This document shows positions 1 through 6,773 of a DNA stretch of 14,312 bases, piece after piece. The notes under the pieces were generated by a model. It searched no databases, had not been told where the DNA came from, and saw only the letters and a program-made list of their open reading frames with translations. Source of the stretch: Prevotella sp. GTDB lineage: Bacteria > Bacteroidota > Bacteroidia > Bacteroidales > Bacteroidaceae. Made by a program: the position numbers and the translations under genes. The DNA is taken from assembly GCA_016291915.1 (NCBI GenBank), contig JAEEZP010000260.1, forward strand, positions 1 through 14,312, written 5' to 3'. Positions within the stretch are counted from its first letter, which is position 1; every line of letters starts with the position of its first letter.

Positions 1-429
1 GAGCCTTTCGACTTTCTGGGATTCAAATGTCTGGACAGATCCATCGACATTTCCGAAGCCACAAAACAAAAGATGAAAGGAAAGATACGTCGTGCGGCCC
101 ACTCCATCGCCCGTTGGCAGCATCGTAAAGGGTTAGACACCTCACGGGCCATGAAAGGACTTATCAACACCTTCAACAATAAGTTTTTTGAAGATGACGA
201 TCCGGAAGCACTGACATGGTCACGCTGGTTCTTCCCCGTCATTAACAAAACAGATGGGTTAAAGGAGATTGATGCTTATCTGCAACAATATATCAGGTTC
301 CTGAGTACCGGTCGCCATACCAAGAAAAACTATCGTGTACGTTATGCCGATCTCAAGGCACTCGGATATCGGAGTCTTGTACATGAGTATTACGAATACC
401 TTAAACACTCTCCCAAGAAAAGTCCTTAA
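1..429 (+). CDS. Reverse transcriptase, C-terminal part (5' end outside window)
   Basis: The frame is open from base 1 to a TAA at 427-429, giving 142 residues of a protein whose start lies left of the window. The first residues include FDFLGF, which matches the F-x-FLG block at the end of the catalytic domain of bacterial reverse transcriptases (group II intron, retron and DGR-like types). The rest is a basic helical tail with the motif TWSRWFFP, a GRHTKKNYRVRY segment and a LGYRSLVHEYY end. From memory this resembles the C-terminus of stand-alone reverse transcriptases in Bacteroidetes. The catalytic YxDD box is not in the window, so the class (intron, retron, DGR, defence-type) cannot be told. 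It converges on the small lipoprotein gene with a 25-bp gap and no clear terminator. A start at the internal ATG (base 73) would cut through the FLG block, so I treat the gene as 5'-partial. Confidence 0.72.
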   Translation, partial: EPFDFLGFKCLDRSIDISEATKQKMKGKIRRAAHSIARWQHRKGLDTSRAMKGLINTFNNKFFEDDDPEALTWSRWFFPVINKTDGLKEIDAYLQQYIRFLSTGRHTKKNYRVRYADLKALGYRSLVHEYYEYLKHSPKKSP

Positions 430-454
430 AAAGGCACATATCTTGAATGAGAAG

Positions 455-904
455 CTACATCTTTCTGAAATACAACCGTAAGATGCCGTTATAGAGCGTC
501 ATCCTACTACCGCTTGACTGTTCTATGGTGAAAGTTTCTTCTTTGTCGTTGATGCCAAACGGTATGAGATAAGAGAGATCATCGATTATGGGATCTCCGG
601 CAGCAGGATCGTGCAGACGGGGTTCGTATAGCCGAAGCAGATTTTCATCTTTTTCAAAACGAAACAAGATAGAGGAATACATACCCTGACGGTCAACACC
701 CTCCATGATATGAACCTGGAATGACCAGAAAAGGAGATGATCAGACAGATCGGTGCTTCTACCGGTCTCTACCGTATCCACCTTTACCAGATGCCAATAA
801 CCTTCCAATCCCCCGGCACCATCCGTCTCAATGCTGCATGAGGTGAGGCACATAAAGAGAAAGAAAAATGCTCCTATGATATATCGTGTAACTTTTTGTT
901 TCAT
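455..904 (-). CDS. Small lipoprotein, lipocalin-like, coupled to the Wzi-family gene
   Basis: A 149-aa lipoprotein precursor. It has two basic residues, a hydrophobic stretch at residues 8-20 and a lipobox LTSC with the acylated Cys at 23. The mature part starts with the pattern G-x-W-x-L (residues 35-39), then alternating strands and a closing segment LYNGILRLYF. This resembles the small lipocalin-like lipoproteins common in Bacteroidetes, but I assign no family with certainty. Its ATG overlaps the TGA of the upstream Wzi-family gene by four bases (ATGA), so the two are probably translationally coupled and co-transcribed. The placement suggests a surface or periplasmic accessory to capsule or exopolysaccharide attachment; that is inference from context only. 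The lipoprotein signal is clear, the function is unknown. Confidence 0.82.
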   Translation of the reverse strand: MKQKVTRYIIGAFFFLFMCLTSCSIETDGAGGLEGYWHLVKVDTVETGRSTDLSDHLLFWSFQVHIMEGVDRQGMYSSILFRFEKDENLLRLYEPRLHDPAAGDPIIDDLSYLIPFGINDKEETFTIEQSSGSRMTLYNGILRLYFRKM

Positions 905-2469
905 CGTCCTAATAATCCTTTCTTTGTTATGGTCAGTTGAAAACCCCAGTTATTACCTAAGACTGCACCGAAATCCATCGCATAAGCACCTCGGATATTC
1001 CATCCCTCGAGCCAGCGACCGGCAGGGGCATAGTTGATCTCTGTAAGGAAACTGCCCTGTCGGTGCATCTTGGTATAGGGTTTGGAATAAGTTCCCAGTC
1101 CCTCCTGATAGGCACCCAGCACACGGTAGGTGAGCCGGTTGACGATCTCACCGTCAATACCCAAGTAGAAAGCCCGGAAGCGATTGTCTTTCACCTCTAT
1201 GGTTCCATCAGTATTATATAAAGGTGAACGATAGAGTGGGTTTCCGATCACTTGTCCCCAATGCTGCCATCCGTTGTAGATATAATGGTTGTAGTAATTA
1301 TCATCGCCACCGATATGATCTGACATTCCTACACTGTGGTCATGGTAGATAGGACCACTCTGATATTGTGAATAGAGATACTCAAAGACAAGATCCTGCA
1401 ACCAGCTGCCATCACGAAGGTTCAGTTCCATACCGAGCATCATATCCTTGAAGTCGTATAACAGGAAACGACGGTCTTTCTTCACATTCCACTCCTCACC
1501 GGTGCCATAACCATCATAGTCTAACTGCAGCATGGCTGAGTGATCTTCAAAGTATTTATCCGCATAGAAGCCGATACGCCAATCATCGGCATCATAATCA
1601 AGGCGTAACAACCAACTGCCGAGATGATTTCCTGCCACATTCAGGTAGGTATCCTCCCCAACCTCATCACCACCAGGTATCAATGAGTGCCACATGCCTT
1701 TGAACCCTTTCTCACCATGAAGCACCTCCATGCCGTCAGCAGTAGGGCGATAAGCCGTGCCGCCAAAGAAAGAAGCCATCTCCAAACCCATTGTCAATGA
1801 CCATGGGCAGAACACTTCATCGTTAGCAATCTTCAGATAACCGGCCTTACTATGATACATCACATCATCAGCGTGTTTCTGGTTGTCTCCCACAAAAGTA
1901 TGCTGCCAGTTGTCATCTGTCATCTTGCCATAAGCCACATGACCTTTCACATGCAGCCAACCATTAGTATAAGGAATTGTGAAATAGTTGATACCCAAAC
2001 GTATCTGTGGCACAGGACGGGCATTCATACCGAGTGTCTGATTACCACTCGACAGAGTATCATTCTTCAACTCCTGTAACCATTCCTTACTACCTACCGT
2101 AAATATGGCTTTTAGCCAACGGGCCTCGACATAAGCTTGTTGGATAACGACATTGCTGGTATAATGATAAGGTGCCACTACATCGACAGCATAGCCAAGT
2201 CCCCATTTTCGCTCAGCATCCTCATCGATACTACGCATCAGAGCACCTCTGACATAGCCATTGGTCTTTTCCATAGAACTCAGTCCGTGCTTATTCGCAT
2301 TCAGCCACAACGGCGTGCGGTCAGCGGAAACACTGCCCTGCATCTCTATCTGATAGTTTAACCCTTCCAACGGCTTGAGCCAATCATGATTTTGGGCACT
2401 TGCCTTCGTAAACAAAAGCACCGTCATCATGATGAAGATGATTTTTCTTATGTATATCTTTTTCTCCAC
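901..2469 (-). CDS. Capsule assembly Wzi family outer-membrane protein
   Basis: A 522-aa protein with a signal peptide (basic start, hydrophobic 9-21, likely cleavage after ASA at 25). The rest is rich in aromatic and Gly residues arranged as outer-membrane beta strands. Segments such as PLWLNANKHGLSS, the repeated W/Y-rich strands and the long hairpins are typical of the Caps_assemb_Wzi family (PF14052 type). In E. coli Wzi is a beta-barrel lectin that anchors capsule at the cell surface; Bacteroidetes homologues lie in or near polysaccharide loci. It is divergent from gmd-fcl across 194 bp and followed by a four-base overlap with a lipoprotein gene. I expect it to help export or attach a surface polysaccharide, possibly a fucosylated one given the neighbours. 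The start ATG at 2469 is directly followed by a good signal peptide, which supports it. Confidence 0.86.
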   Translation of the reverse strand: MEKKIYIRKIIFIMMTVLLFTKASAQNHDWLKPLEGLNYQIEMQGSVSADRTPLWLNANKHGLSSMEKTNGYVRGALMRSIDEDAERKWGLGYAVDVVAPYHYTSNVVIQQAYVEARWLKAIFTVGSKEWLQELKNDTLSSGNQTLGMNARPVPQIRLGINYFTIPYTNGWLHVKGHVAYGKMTDDNWQHTFVGDNQKHADDVMYHSKAGYLKIANDEVFCPWSLTMGLEMASFFGGTAYRPTADGMEVLHGEKGFKGMWHSLIPGGDEVGEDTYLNVAGNHLGSWLLRLDYDADDWRIGFYADKYFEDHSAMLQLDYDGYGTGEEWNVKKDRRFLLYDFKDMMLGMELNLRDGSWLQDLVFEYLYSQYQSGPIYHDHSVGMSDHIGGDDNYYNHYIYNGWQHWGQVIGNPLYRSPLYNTDGTIEVKDNRFRAFYLGIDGEIVNRLTYRVLGAYQEGLGTYSKPYTKMHRQGSFLTEINYAPAGRWLEGWNIRGAYAMDFGAVLGNNWGFQLTITKKGLLGR

Positions 2470-2478
2470 TGTTATAAT

Positions 2479-2546
2479 AAACGAGAAAACGAATCGTTTA
2501 GTATAACATGAAAATCAAAATAATAGGATTCGTTTTGTAGTCGTTT
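2479..2546. repeat. Cluster of five AAACGA/TCGTTT hexamers in the divergent promoter gap
   Basis: AAACGA occurs at 2479-2484 and 2487-2492; its reverse complement TCGTTT occurs at 2494-2499, 2530-2535 and 2541-2546. The second and third copies form an inverted repeat around one base (AAACGA-A-TCGTTT, 2487-2499). Such spacing suits a dimeric DNA-binding protein, but no regulator is known for it and AT-rich gaps make short repeats by chance. Confidence 0.4.
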
Positions 2547-2610
2547 CTGCTTCCATTTACTTTCTTTCTCGATGCTTTATCGGTAATCCTACTAAAAAAC
2601 ATAAAAAGAT

Positions 2611-2641
2611 TTTGAAGAGCAATCACTTTTATTTACTTTTG
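2611..2641 (+). promoter_or_regulatory. Bacteroidetes-type housekeeping promoter of gmd-fcl
   Basis: TTTG at 2611-2614, a 19-base spacer, then TACTTTTG at 2634-2641. This matches the -33 TTTG and -7 TAnnTTTG consensus used by the primary sigma factor of Bacteroides. Transcription would begin near 2647-2649, giving a leader of only about 15 nt before the gmd ATG at 2664. No Shine-Dalgarno sequence is visible, as usual in this phylum. Confidence 0.75.
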
Positions 2642-2663
2642 CGACGAAAATAACACAAACGTA

Positions 2664-3734
2664 ATGAAAAAAGTAGCATTAATAACGGGTATAACAGGGC
2701 AAGACGGATCCTATCTTGCTGAGTTTCTGATTGATAAAGGATATGAGGTGCACGGACTGATGCGCAGATCGTCTTCCTTCAATACTGGAAGAATAGAACA
2801 TCTGTATCTGGATGAATGGGTACGTGACATGAAAAAGTCGAGACTGGTGAACCTTCACTGGGCTGATATGACCGACTCCTCCTCACTGATACGTGTCATC
2901 GGTGAGATCAGACCGACCGAGATATACAACCTCGCTGCACAGAGTCATGTGAAAGTGAGTTTCGATGTGCCGGAATACACGGCAGATACGGATGCCATCG
3001 GGGTACTCCGATTATTAGAGGCCGTACGCATCTGTGGCCTTGACAAACAATGTAGGATTTACCAGGCATCCACCTCTGAATTGTATGGTAAGGTACAGGA
3101 GGTGCCCCAGAAAGAGACAACGCCCTTTTATCCCCGCAGCCCGTACGGTGTTGCCAAACTCTATGGTTATTGGATCATCAAGAACTACCGTGAGAGTTAT
3201 GGGATGTTCTGTTGTAACGGAATCCTTTTTAATCATGAGAGTGAGCGGCGCGGAGAGACATTCGTCACCAGGAAGATCACACTGGCAGCAGCACGCATCG
3301 CACAGAAAATGCAAGATAAGTTGTACTTAGGTAACCTTGATGCGTTACGCGACTGGGGGTATGCCAAAGACTATGTAGAGTGTATGTGGCTCATTCTGCA
3401 ACAGGAACAACCTGACGACTTCGTTATCGCTACAGGAGAATATCACACCGTGAGGGACTTTGCGACATTGGCTTTCCACTATGCCGGCATAGAGATCGAA
3501 TGGAAAGGATCCGGTTTGGAAGAGCAAGGTATCGACAAGGCTACCGGCAAAGTCCTCATTGAGGTAGATCCCAAATATTTCCGACCGGCAGAGGTAGAAC
3601 AGTTGTTAGGCGACCCATCAAAAGCGAAAGAACGTTTAGGGTGGAACCCAAGAAAGACTTCTTTTGAACAATTGGTAAAAATCATGGTGGATTATGACTT
3701 GCGTTATGTCACATCCCATGAGAATAACAGATAA
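2664..3734 (+). CDS. gmd: GDP-mannose 4,6-dehydratase
   Basis: A 356-aa extended short-chain dehydrogenase that converts GDP-D-mannose to GDP-4-keto-6-deoxy-D-mannose in the cytoplasm, the first step to GDP-L-fucose. Residues 6-15 hold the NADP-binding loop (G9-x-x-G12-x-x-G15). The RRSSSFNTGRI segment at 34-44 is a family hallmark. The catalytic set is visible as T137, E139, Y161 and K165 (in STSELYG and SPYGVAK), and FNHESERRGETFVTRKIT follows, as in all GMDs. The length is normal for the family. It sits 16 nt after a predicted transcription start and 15 bp before fcl, so the two form an operon. Nothing is missing or odd. Confidence 0.97.
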   Translation: MKKVALITGITGQDGSYLAEFLIDKGYEVHGLMRRSSSFNTGRIEHLYLDEWVRDMKKSRLVNLHWADMTDSSSLIRVIGEIRPTEIYNLAAQSHVKVSFDVPEYTADTDAIGVLRLLEAVRICGLDKQCRIYQASTSELYGKVQEVPQKETTPFYPRSPYGVAKLYGYWIIKNYRESYGMFCCNGILFNHESERRGETFVTRKITLAAARIAQKMQDKLYLGNLDALRDWGYAKDYVECMWLILQQEQPDDFVIATGEYHTVRDFATLAFHYAGIEIEWKGSGLEEQGIDKATGKVLIEVDPKYFRPAEVEQLLGDPSKAKERLGWNPRKTSFEQLVKIMVDYDLRYVTSHENNR

Positions 3735-3749
3735 TGATCAAAAAGCATC

Positions 3750-4883
3750 ATGGGAGAGATACTGAACAAAGAGACGAAAATCTATGTTGCCGGTCACCGA
3801 GGATTGGTGGGGTCGGCCATCTGGAAGAACCTTCAGGCAAGGGGATTCAACCATCTGATAGGACGGACACACCGAGAACTGGATCTCTTAGATCCTGTTG
3901 CCGTCCGCCAGTTTTTTGATGAAGAACAACCGGAAGCTGTCGTCTTGGCAGCTGCTCACGTAGGAGGAATCATGGCCAACCTCTGTTACCGTGCCGACTT
4001 TATCTACCAGAATCTGCAGATCCAGCAGAATGTGATCAGTGAGAGTTGGAGACATCATGTAAAGAAGCTGTTATTCCTCGGATCCACCTGTATCTACCCA
4101 CGTATGGCTCCTCAGCCGATGAGTGAGGAGGTGCTGCTCACATCGCCGCTGGAATATACCAATGAACCGTATGCCATCGCCAAGATAGCGGGACTCAAAC
4201 TATGCGAGAGTCTCAGTATACAATACGGATGTAACTATATTGCCGTCATGCCCACCAACCTCTATGGTCCGAACGACAACTTCCACTTGGAGAACAGTCA
4301 TGTCCTTCCTGCCATGATCCGTAAGATATACCTCGGAAAATGTCTTTATACTCACGACTGGGACGCCATCCGTCGCGATTTGAAGAGACGTCCCGTATCT
4401 ACTCCTTCCGGTGATGTGGCTGATGAACAATCAACTGAAGATCTGATTTGCAGAGTATTGGCACATTACGGCATCACTTCCGATACTGTCACCCTATGGG
4501 GTACGGGCAGTCCACTTCGTGAGTTTTTGTGGAGTGAGGAGATGGCTGATGCCTGTGTACATATCCTTCTGCATGTCGATTTCAAAGATACCTATTCCCA
4601 CACAGCATCCTCTGTAGGGAACGCTATGCAAGAGATACGTAACTGCCATATAAATATAGGGACGGGGGAGGAACATTCCATCCGAGAGACAGCAGATATG
4701 ATTGTCAGAGAGATCGGCTATCAAGGGGTTGTCCAATGGGATAAGTCCAAGCCTGACGGGACACCGAGGAAATTGACTGATGTCACGAAACTACACCAAC
4801 TCGGATGGCATCACCATGTGTCATTGCAGGAGGGAATACATCGGTTGTATCAGTGGTATCTCACTGAAGAGGGATTCAGATAA
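3750..4883 (+). CDS. fcl: GDP-L-fucose synthase with Bacteroides-type insertion
   Basis: A 377-aa 3,5-epimerase/4-reductase that makes GDP-L-fucose from the GMD product using NADPH. The Rossmann loop is G15-x-x-G18-x-x-G21. The residues matching the E. coli catalytic set are all present with a constant offset of five: S112, C114, Y141, K145 and H184 (in GSTCIYP, PYAIAK and NSHVLP). The protein is longer than the ~320-aa E. coli enzyme because of an insert at about residues 200-245, rich in charged residues, before the conserved WGTGSPLREFL. As I recall, Bacteroides homologues carry the same kind of insert, so I do not regard it as damage. It starts 15 bp after gmd and ends one base before the stop of the convergent lipoprotein gene. 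The product may feed a capsule or glycoprotein fucosylation pathway. An alternative start in another frame at 3734 gives only a short meaningless ORF. Confidence 0.96.
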   Translation: MGEILNKETKIYVAGHRGLVGSAIWKNLQARGFNHLIGRTHRELDLLDPVAVRQFFDEEQPEAVVLAAAHVGGIMANLCYRADFIYQNLQIQQNVISESWRHHVKKLLFLGSTCIYPRMAPQPMSEEVLLTSPLEYTNEPYAIAKIAGLKLCESLSIQYGCNYIAVMPTNLYGPNDNFHLENSHVLPAMIRKIYLGKCLYTHDWDAIRRDLKRRPVSTPSGDVADEQSTEDLICRVLAHYGITSDTVTLWGTGSPLREFLWSEEMADACVHILLHVDFKDTYSHTASSVGNAMQEIRNCHINIGTGEEHSIRETADMIVREIGYQGVVQWDKSKPDGTPRKLTDVTKLHQLGWHHHVSLQEGIHRLYQWYLTEEGFR

Positions 4884-4884
4884 G

Positions 4885-5262
4885 CTATCTGATAGTTACA
4901 CGGATCTTCTGCTGACGGAAAGCAAAGAGATTATCCAGAAGAGCAGGGTCACCAGCGTTCACAGAGTAATTCTTCTGTGAACGTTTCTGTGCTATAGGCA
5001 GGGTGAAACGGATAACAGAACGGTCAGCATTATAGACATACTTGACCGGTTCGTTCTTCTCGTTGAGCAGATACAGACTGTCAGCAGGCGTCACTCCCAG
5101 CCACTGACGGATTTCCCCGACGGGTACCTCTACGGTCTTATTTGTCAACGTGTTATCCCCTTCGTTATGTATCAGGATATTCACCGTACTGCTACTCGTA
5201 CATGCAGTAAGGACTGACAACAGTCCAAACACAGCCAAAAGATGGAATAGAAAAGTTCTCAT
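4885..5262 (-). CDS. Small lipoprotein of unknown function
   Basis: A 125-aa lipoprotein precursor with a hydrophobic segment at residues 4-18 and a lipobox LTAC with Cys at 21. The mature domain has a beta pattern with KTVEVPVGEIRQWL, then SLYLLNEKNEPVKYVY and a strand VIRFTLPIA. The layout loosely recalls the first domain of DUF4861-type Bacteroidetes proteins, but this is a weak resemblance and the protein is far shorter. It is the last gene of the minus-strand series, 9 bp after the 489-aa membrane protein, so it is probably co-transcribed with it. It meets fcl tail to tail with one base between the stops. I have no function to offer. Confidence 0.78.
   Translation of the reverse strand: MRTFLFHLLAVFGLLSVLTACTSSSTVNILIHNEGDNTLTNKTVEVPVGEIRQWLGVTPADSLYLLNEKNEPVKYVYNADRSVIRFTLPIAQKRSQKNYSVNAGDPALLDNLFAFRQQKIRVTIR
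4956..4983. other. Perfect 10-bp inverted repeat inside the lipoprotein gene
   Basis: CGTTCACAGA (4956-4965) and TCTGTGAACG (4974-4983) are exact reverse complements around an 8-base loop. The element lies in the 3' part of the lipoprotein coding region, starting 73 bp past the fcl stop. No T-run follows on either strand, so it is not a classic intrinsic terminator. It might slow transcription from fcl into the convergent gene, or be chance. Confidence 0.4.
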
Positions 5263-5271
5263 AGTTTCTGT

Positions 5272-6741
5272 TTATTCATATTCTTTGATACTTTGTATGC
5301 CGGCACTCGACAGACAGACACGGTATCGGCGATACAGTTTATTATGTTTATCTCTCAGACGAAAGACAAAATTAAGGTAATACACCTTGCTGCCCGGCAC
5401 CACTTCCAACTGTCCGTTACCTTTGTTGACACACAGAGGAACCTGTGGATTATCCATCTTACGCATATATTCCGAGAGATTGTAACGAATGATGTCATTC
5501 ACCCCTTGCAAAGGATAAGCAGACATCTTACTGACCACTTTCCTGTTCAGATGGATCTTCTTACGATAAAACACTATCTGCTCCTCAGTACCTCGTCCGA
5601 GCACCAAGGGAGAATGACGGTTGCGGATCTTCAGTGAATGGGGATTGGTCTTTTCGGAAGTAAGAAAATCCACACCCTCCTTACACCATCCCAGTTTCAT
5701 GTCATCCACATTGATATTGATACGGTATTCAAAGATCTTACTGCTCAGGCGGTTGGCAAAATAGTTACGCACCAGTTCCTTGATACGGTCCTTGAACATA
5801 TAGCTGATGACCAAAGCCATGAAGAAGGGAAGCGTGAAGTTACCATACGTCTGCTGGAAAGCAAAAGACACCACCGTGGCAAAGACCATCGACAATCCTG
5901 CAGCCAGACTGAAAACCACCTGTTCGAGAAATACGGCATTGCGTCTTTTATGTGTGGGAAGATACAGATGACTCTCTATATATTTCTTCAGTTGTCCGGC
6001 ATGATGCACAAACTCCGCATTGTTATCCGCACTGTTCTGTTGCGGCAGCATATAACCGTGTTCCCGGGAATAGGCCGTATTCTCATCCAGCAAGACACTC
6101 ACCGTCGGCAAGATCTTCTCATAAACGGCCGCCCTCTCCTGACGGATCCGGGTAAGCATCTTATAAAGATGTTGCTCGGTGACATTGGCCAAGAACTCAT
6201 CGCCATAGGTGAAATACACCAGCAAAGACTCATCCAGATGTTCCTGCTGCAGATACTTCAGCAGATTTCTGTAGTTGTCTTGGATCTGCCGGATATGATT
6301 GACGGCTTGCATCACGAGGATACCTATTCTGTTATCTTCTACCGTCAAGAGATATTTACAGGTGTCACGCAGACTACTTTTGTAGATGGAGGCATACGAC
6401 TTGATCTCCTTCTCATATTCCTCCTGATGATGTTTTGTCGGTTGTGAAACGATTGTCTTGCAAGCTTTCTCCAACAACTGATAAGGCAGTTCTGCGGAGT
6501 GAGCCAACATCTCAAGTGGGTAAACAGGAGTTTTCAACCTCATGTACGAGAGCATATCACGGTAAAAATTCTCACGAGGGTAGGTATGTCGGTTCACATC
6601 AAGAGCCTCAGGGATATATATCCATGTGCTCATCTCGAAATCACTGTACTCAGTACCTTCCGGCACCTGATAACCGATCTTGAACTCGAGTGTGTTCCTG
6701 TCGTGTATCTTAGAACTTATTCCTATCATGCTTTCATCCAT
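5272..6741 (-). CDS. Membrane protein of unknown function, two TM segments
   Basis: A 489-aa protein I do not recognise. The frame is open further up to 6843, but that extension would overlap the end of the upstream carrier gene by about 70 bp. The ATG at 6741 lies 32 bp past the carrier stop, with AGGAG ten bases before it, so I choose this start (a second ATG follows at 6729). Residues 1-265 are soluble and helical with many charged residues. Residues about 272-296 and 303-316 form a hydrophobic pair (helical hairpin). The C-terminal ~170 residues are soluble with many basic and beta-forming residues. There is no signal peptide, so both soluble parts probably face the cytoplasm. Position directly after the DASS carrier and before a lipoprotein suggests a linked role, but none can be named. 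An antisense open frame of 269 codons across it is a shadow. Confidence 0.75.
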   Translation of the reverse strand: MDESMIGISSKIHDRNTLEFKIGYQVPEGTEYSDFEMSTWIYIPEALDVNRHTYPRENFYRDMLSYMRLKTPVYPLEMLAHSAELPYQLLEKACKTIVSQPTKHHQEEYEKEIKSYASIYKSSLRDTCKYLLTVEDNRIGILVMQAVNHIRQIQDNYRNLLKYLQQEHLDESLLVYFTYGDEFLANVTEQHLYKMLTRIRQERAAVYEKILPTVSVLLDENTAYSREHGYMLPQQNSADNNAEFVHHAGQLKKYIESHLYLPTHKRRNAVFLEQVVFSLAAGLSMVFATVVSFAFQQTYGNFTLPFFMALVISYMFKDRIKELVRNYFANRLSSKIFEYRININVDDMKLGWCKEGVDFLTSEKTNPHSLKIRNRHSPLVLGRGTEEQIVFYRKKIHLNRKVVSKMSAYPLQGVNDIIRYNLSEYMRKMDNPQVPLCVNKGNGQLEVVPGSKVYYLNFVFRLRDKHNKLYRRYRVCLSSAGIQSIKEYE

Positions 6742-6773
6742 CAAGTTAAAACTCCTGTCACCGTCGCAATCAT

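Larger units (their letters stand above)
2470..2663. promoter_or_regulatory. Divergent intergenic region between the Wzi-family gene and gmd
   Basis: This 194-bp AT-rich gap carries the start signals of two divergent units. The gmd side has a clear Bacteroidetes promoter (listed separately). On the Wzi side the best -7 candidate I see is TTATTTTG on the minus strand (one mismatch to TAnnTTTG, near 2517-2524), without a convincing -33 TTTG, so the Wzi-side promoter is unresolved. Between them lies a group of AAACGA/TCGTTT hexamers. No gene or RNA was recognised. Confidence 0.6.

Noticed and set aside
3734..3919. Small ORF overlapping the gmd stop and the start of fcl
   Set aside because: Out-of-frame shadow of fcl, with no sensible protein.
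5638..6447. A 269-codon plus-strand open frame opposite the unknown membrane protein
   Set aside because: Fully antisense to a gene with better context (tight spacing to both neighbours, sensible hydrophobic segments); the antisense product is rich in His, Ile and Gln with no recognisable domain.
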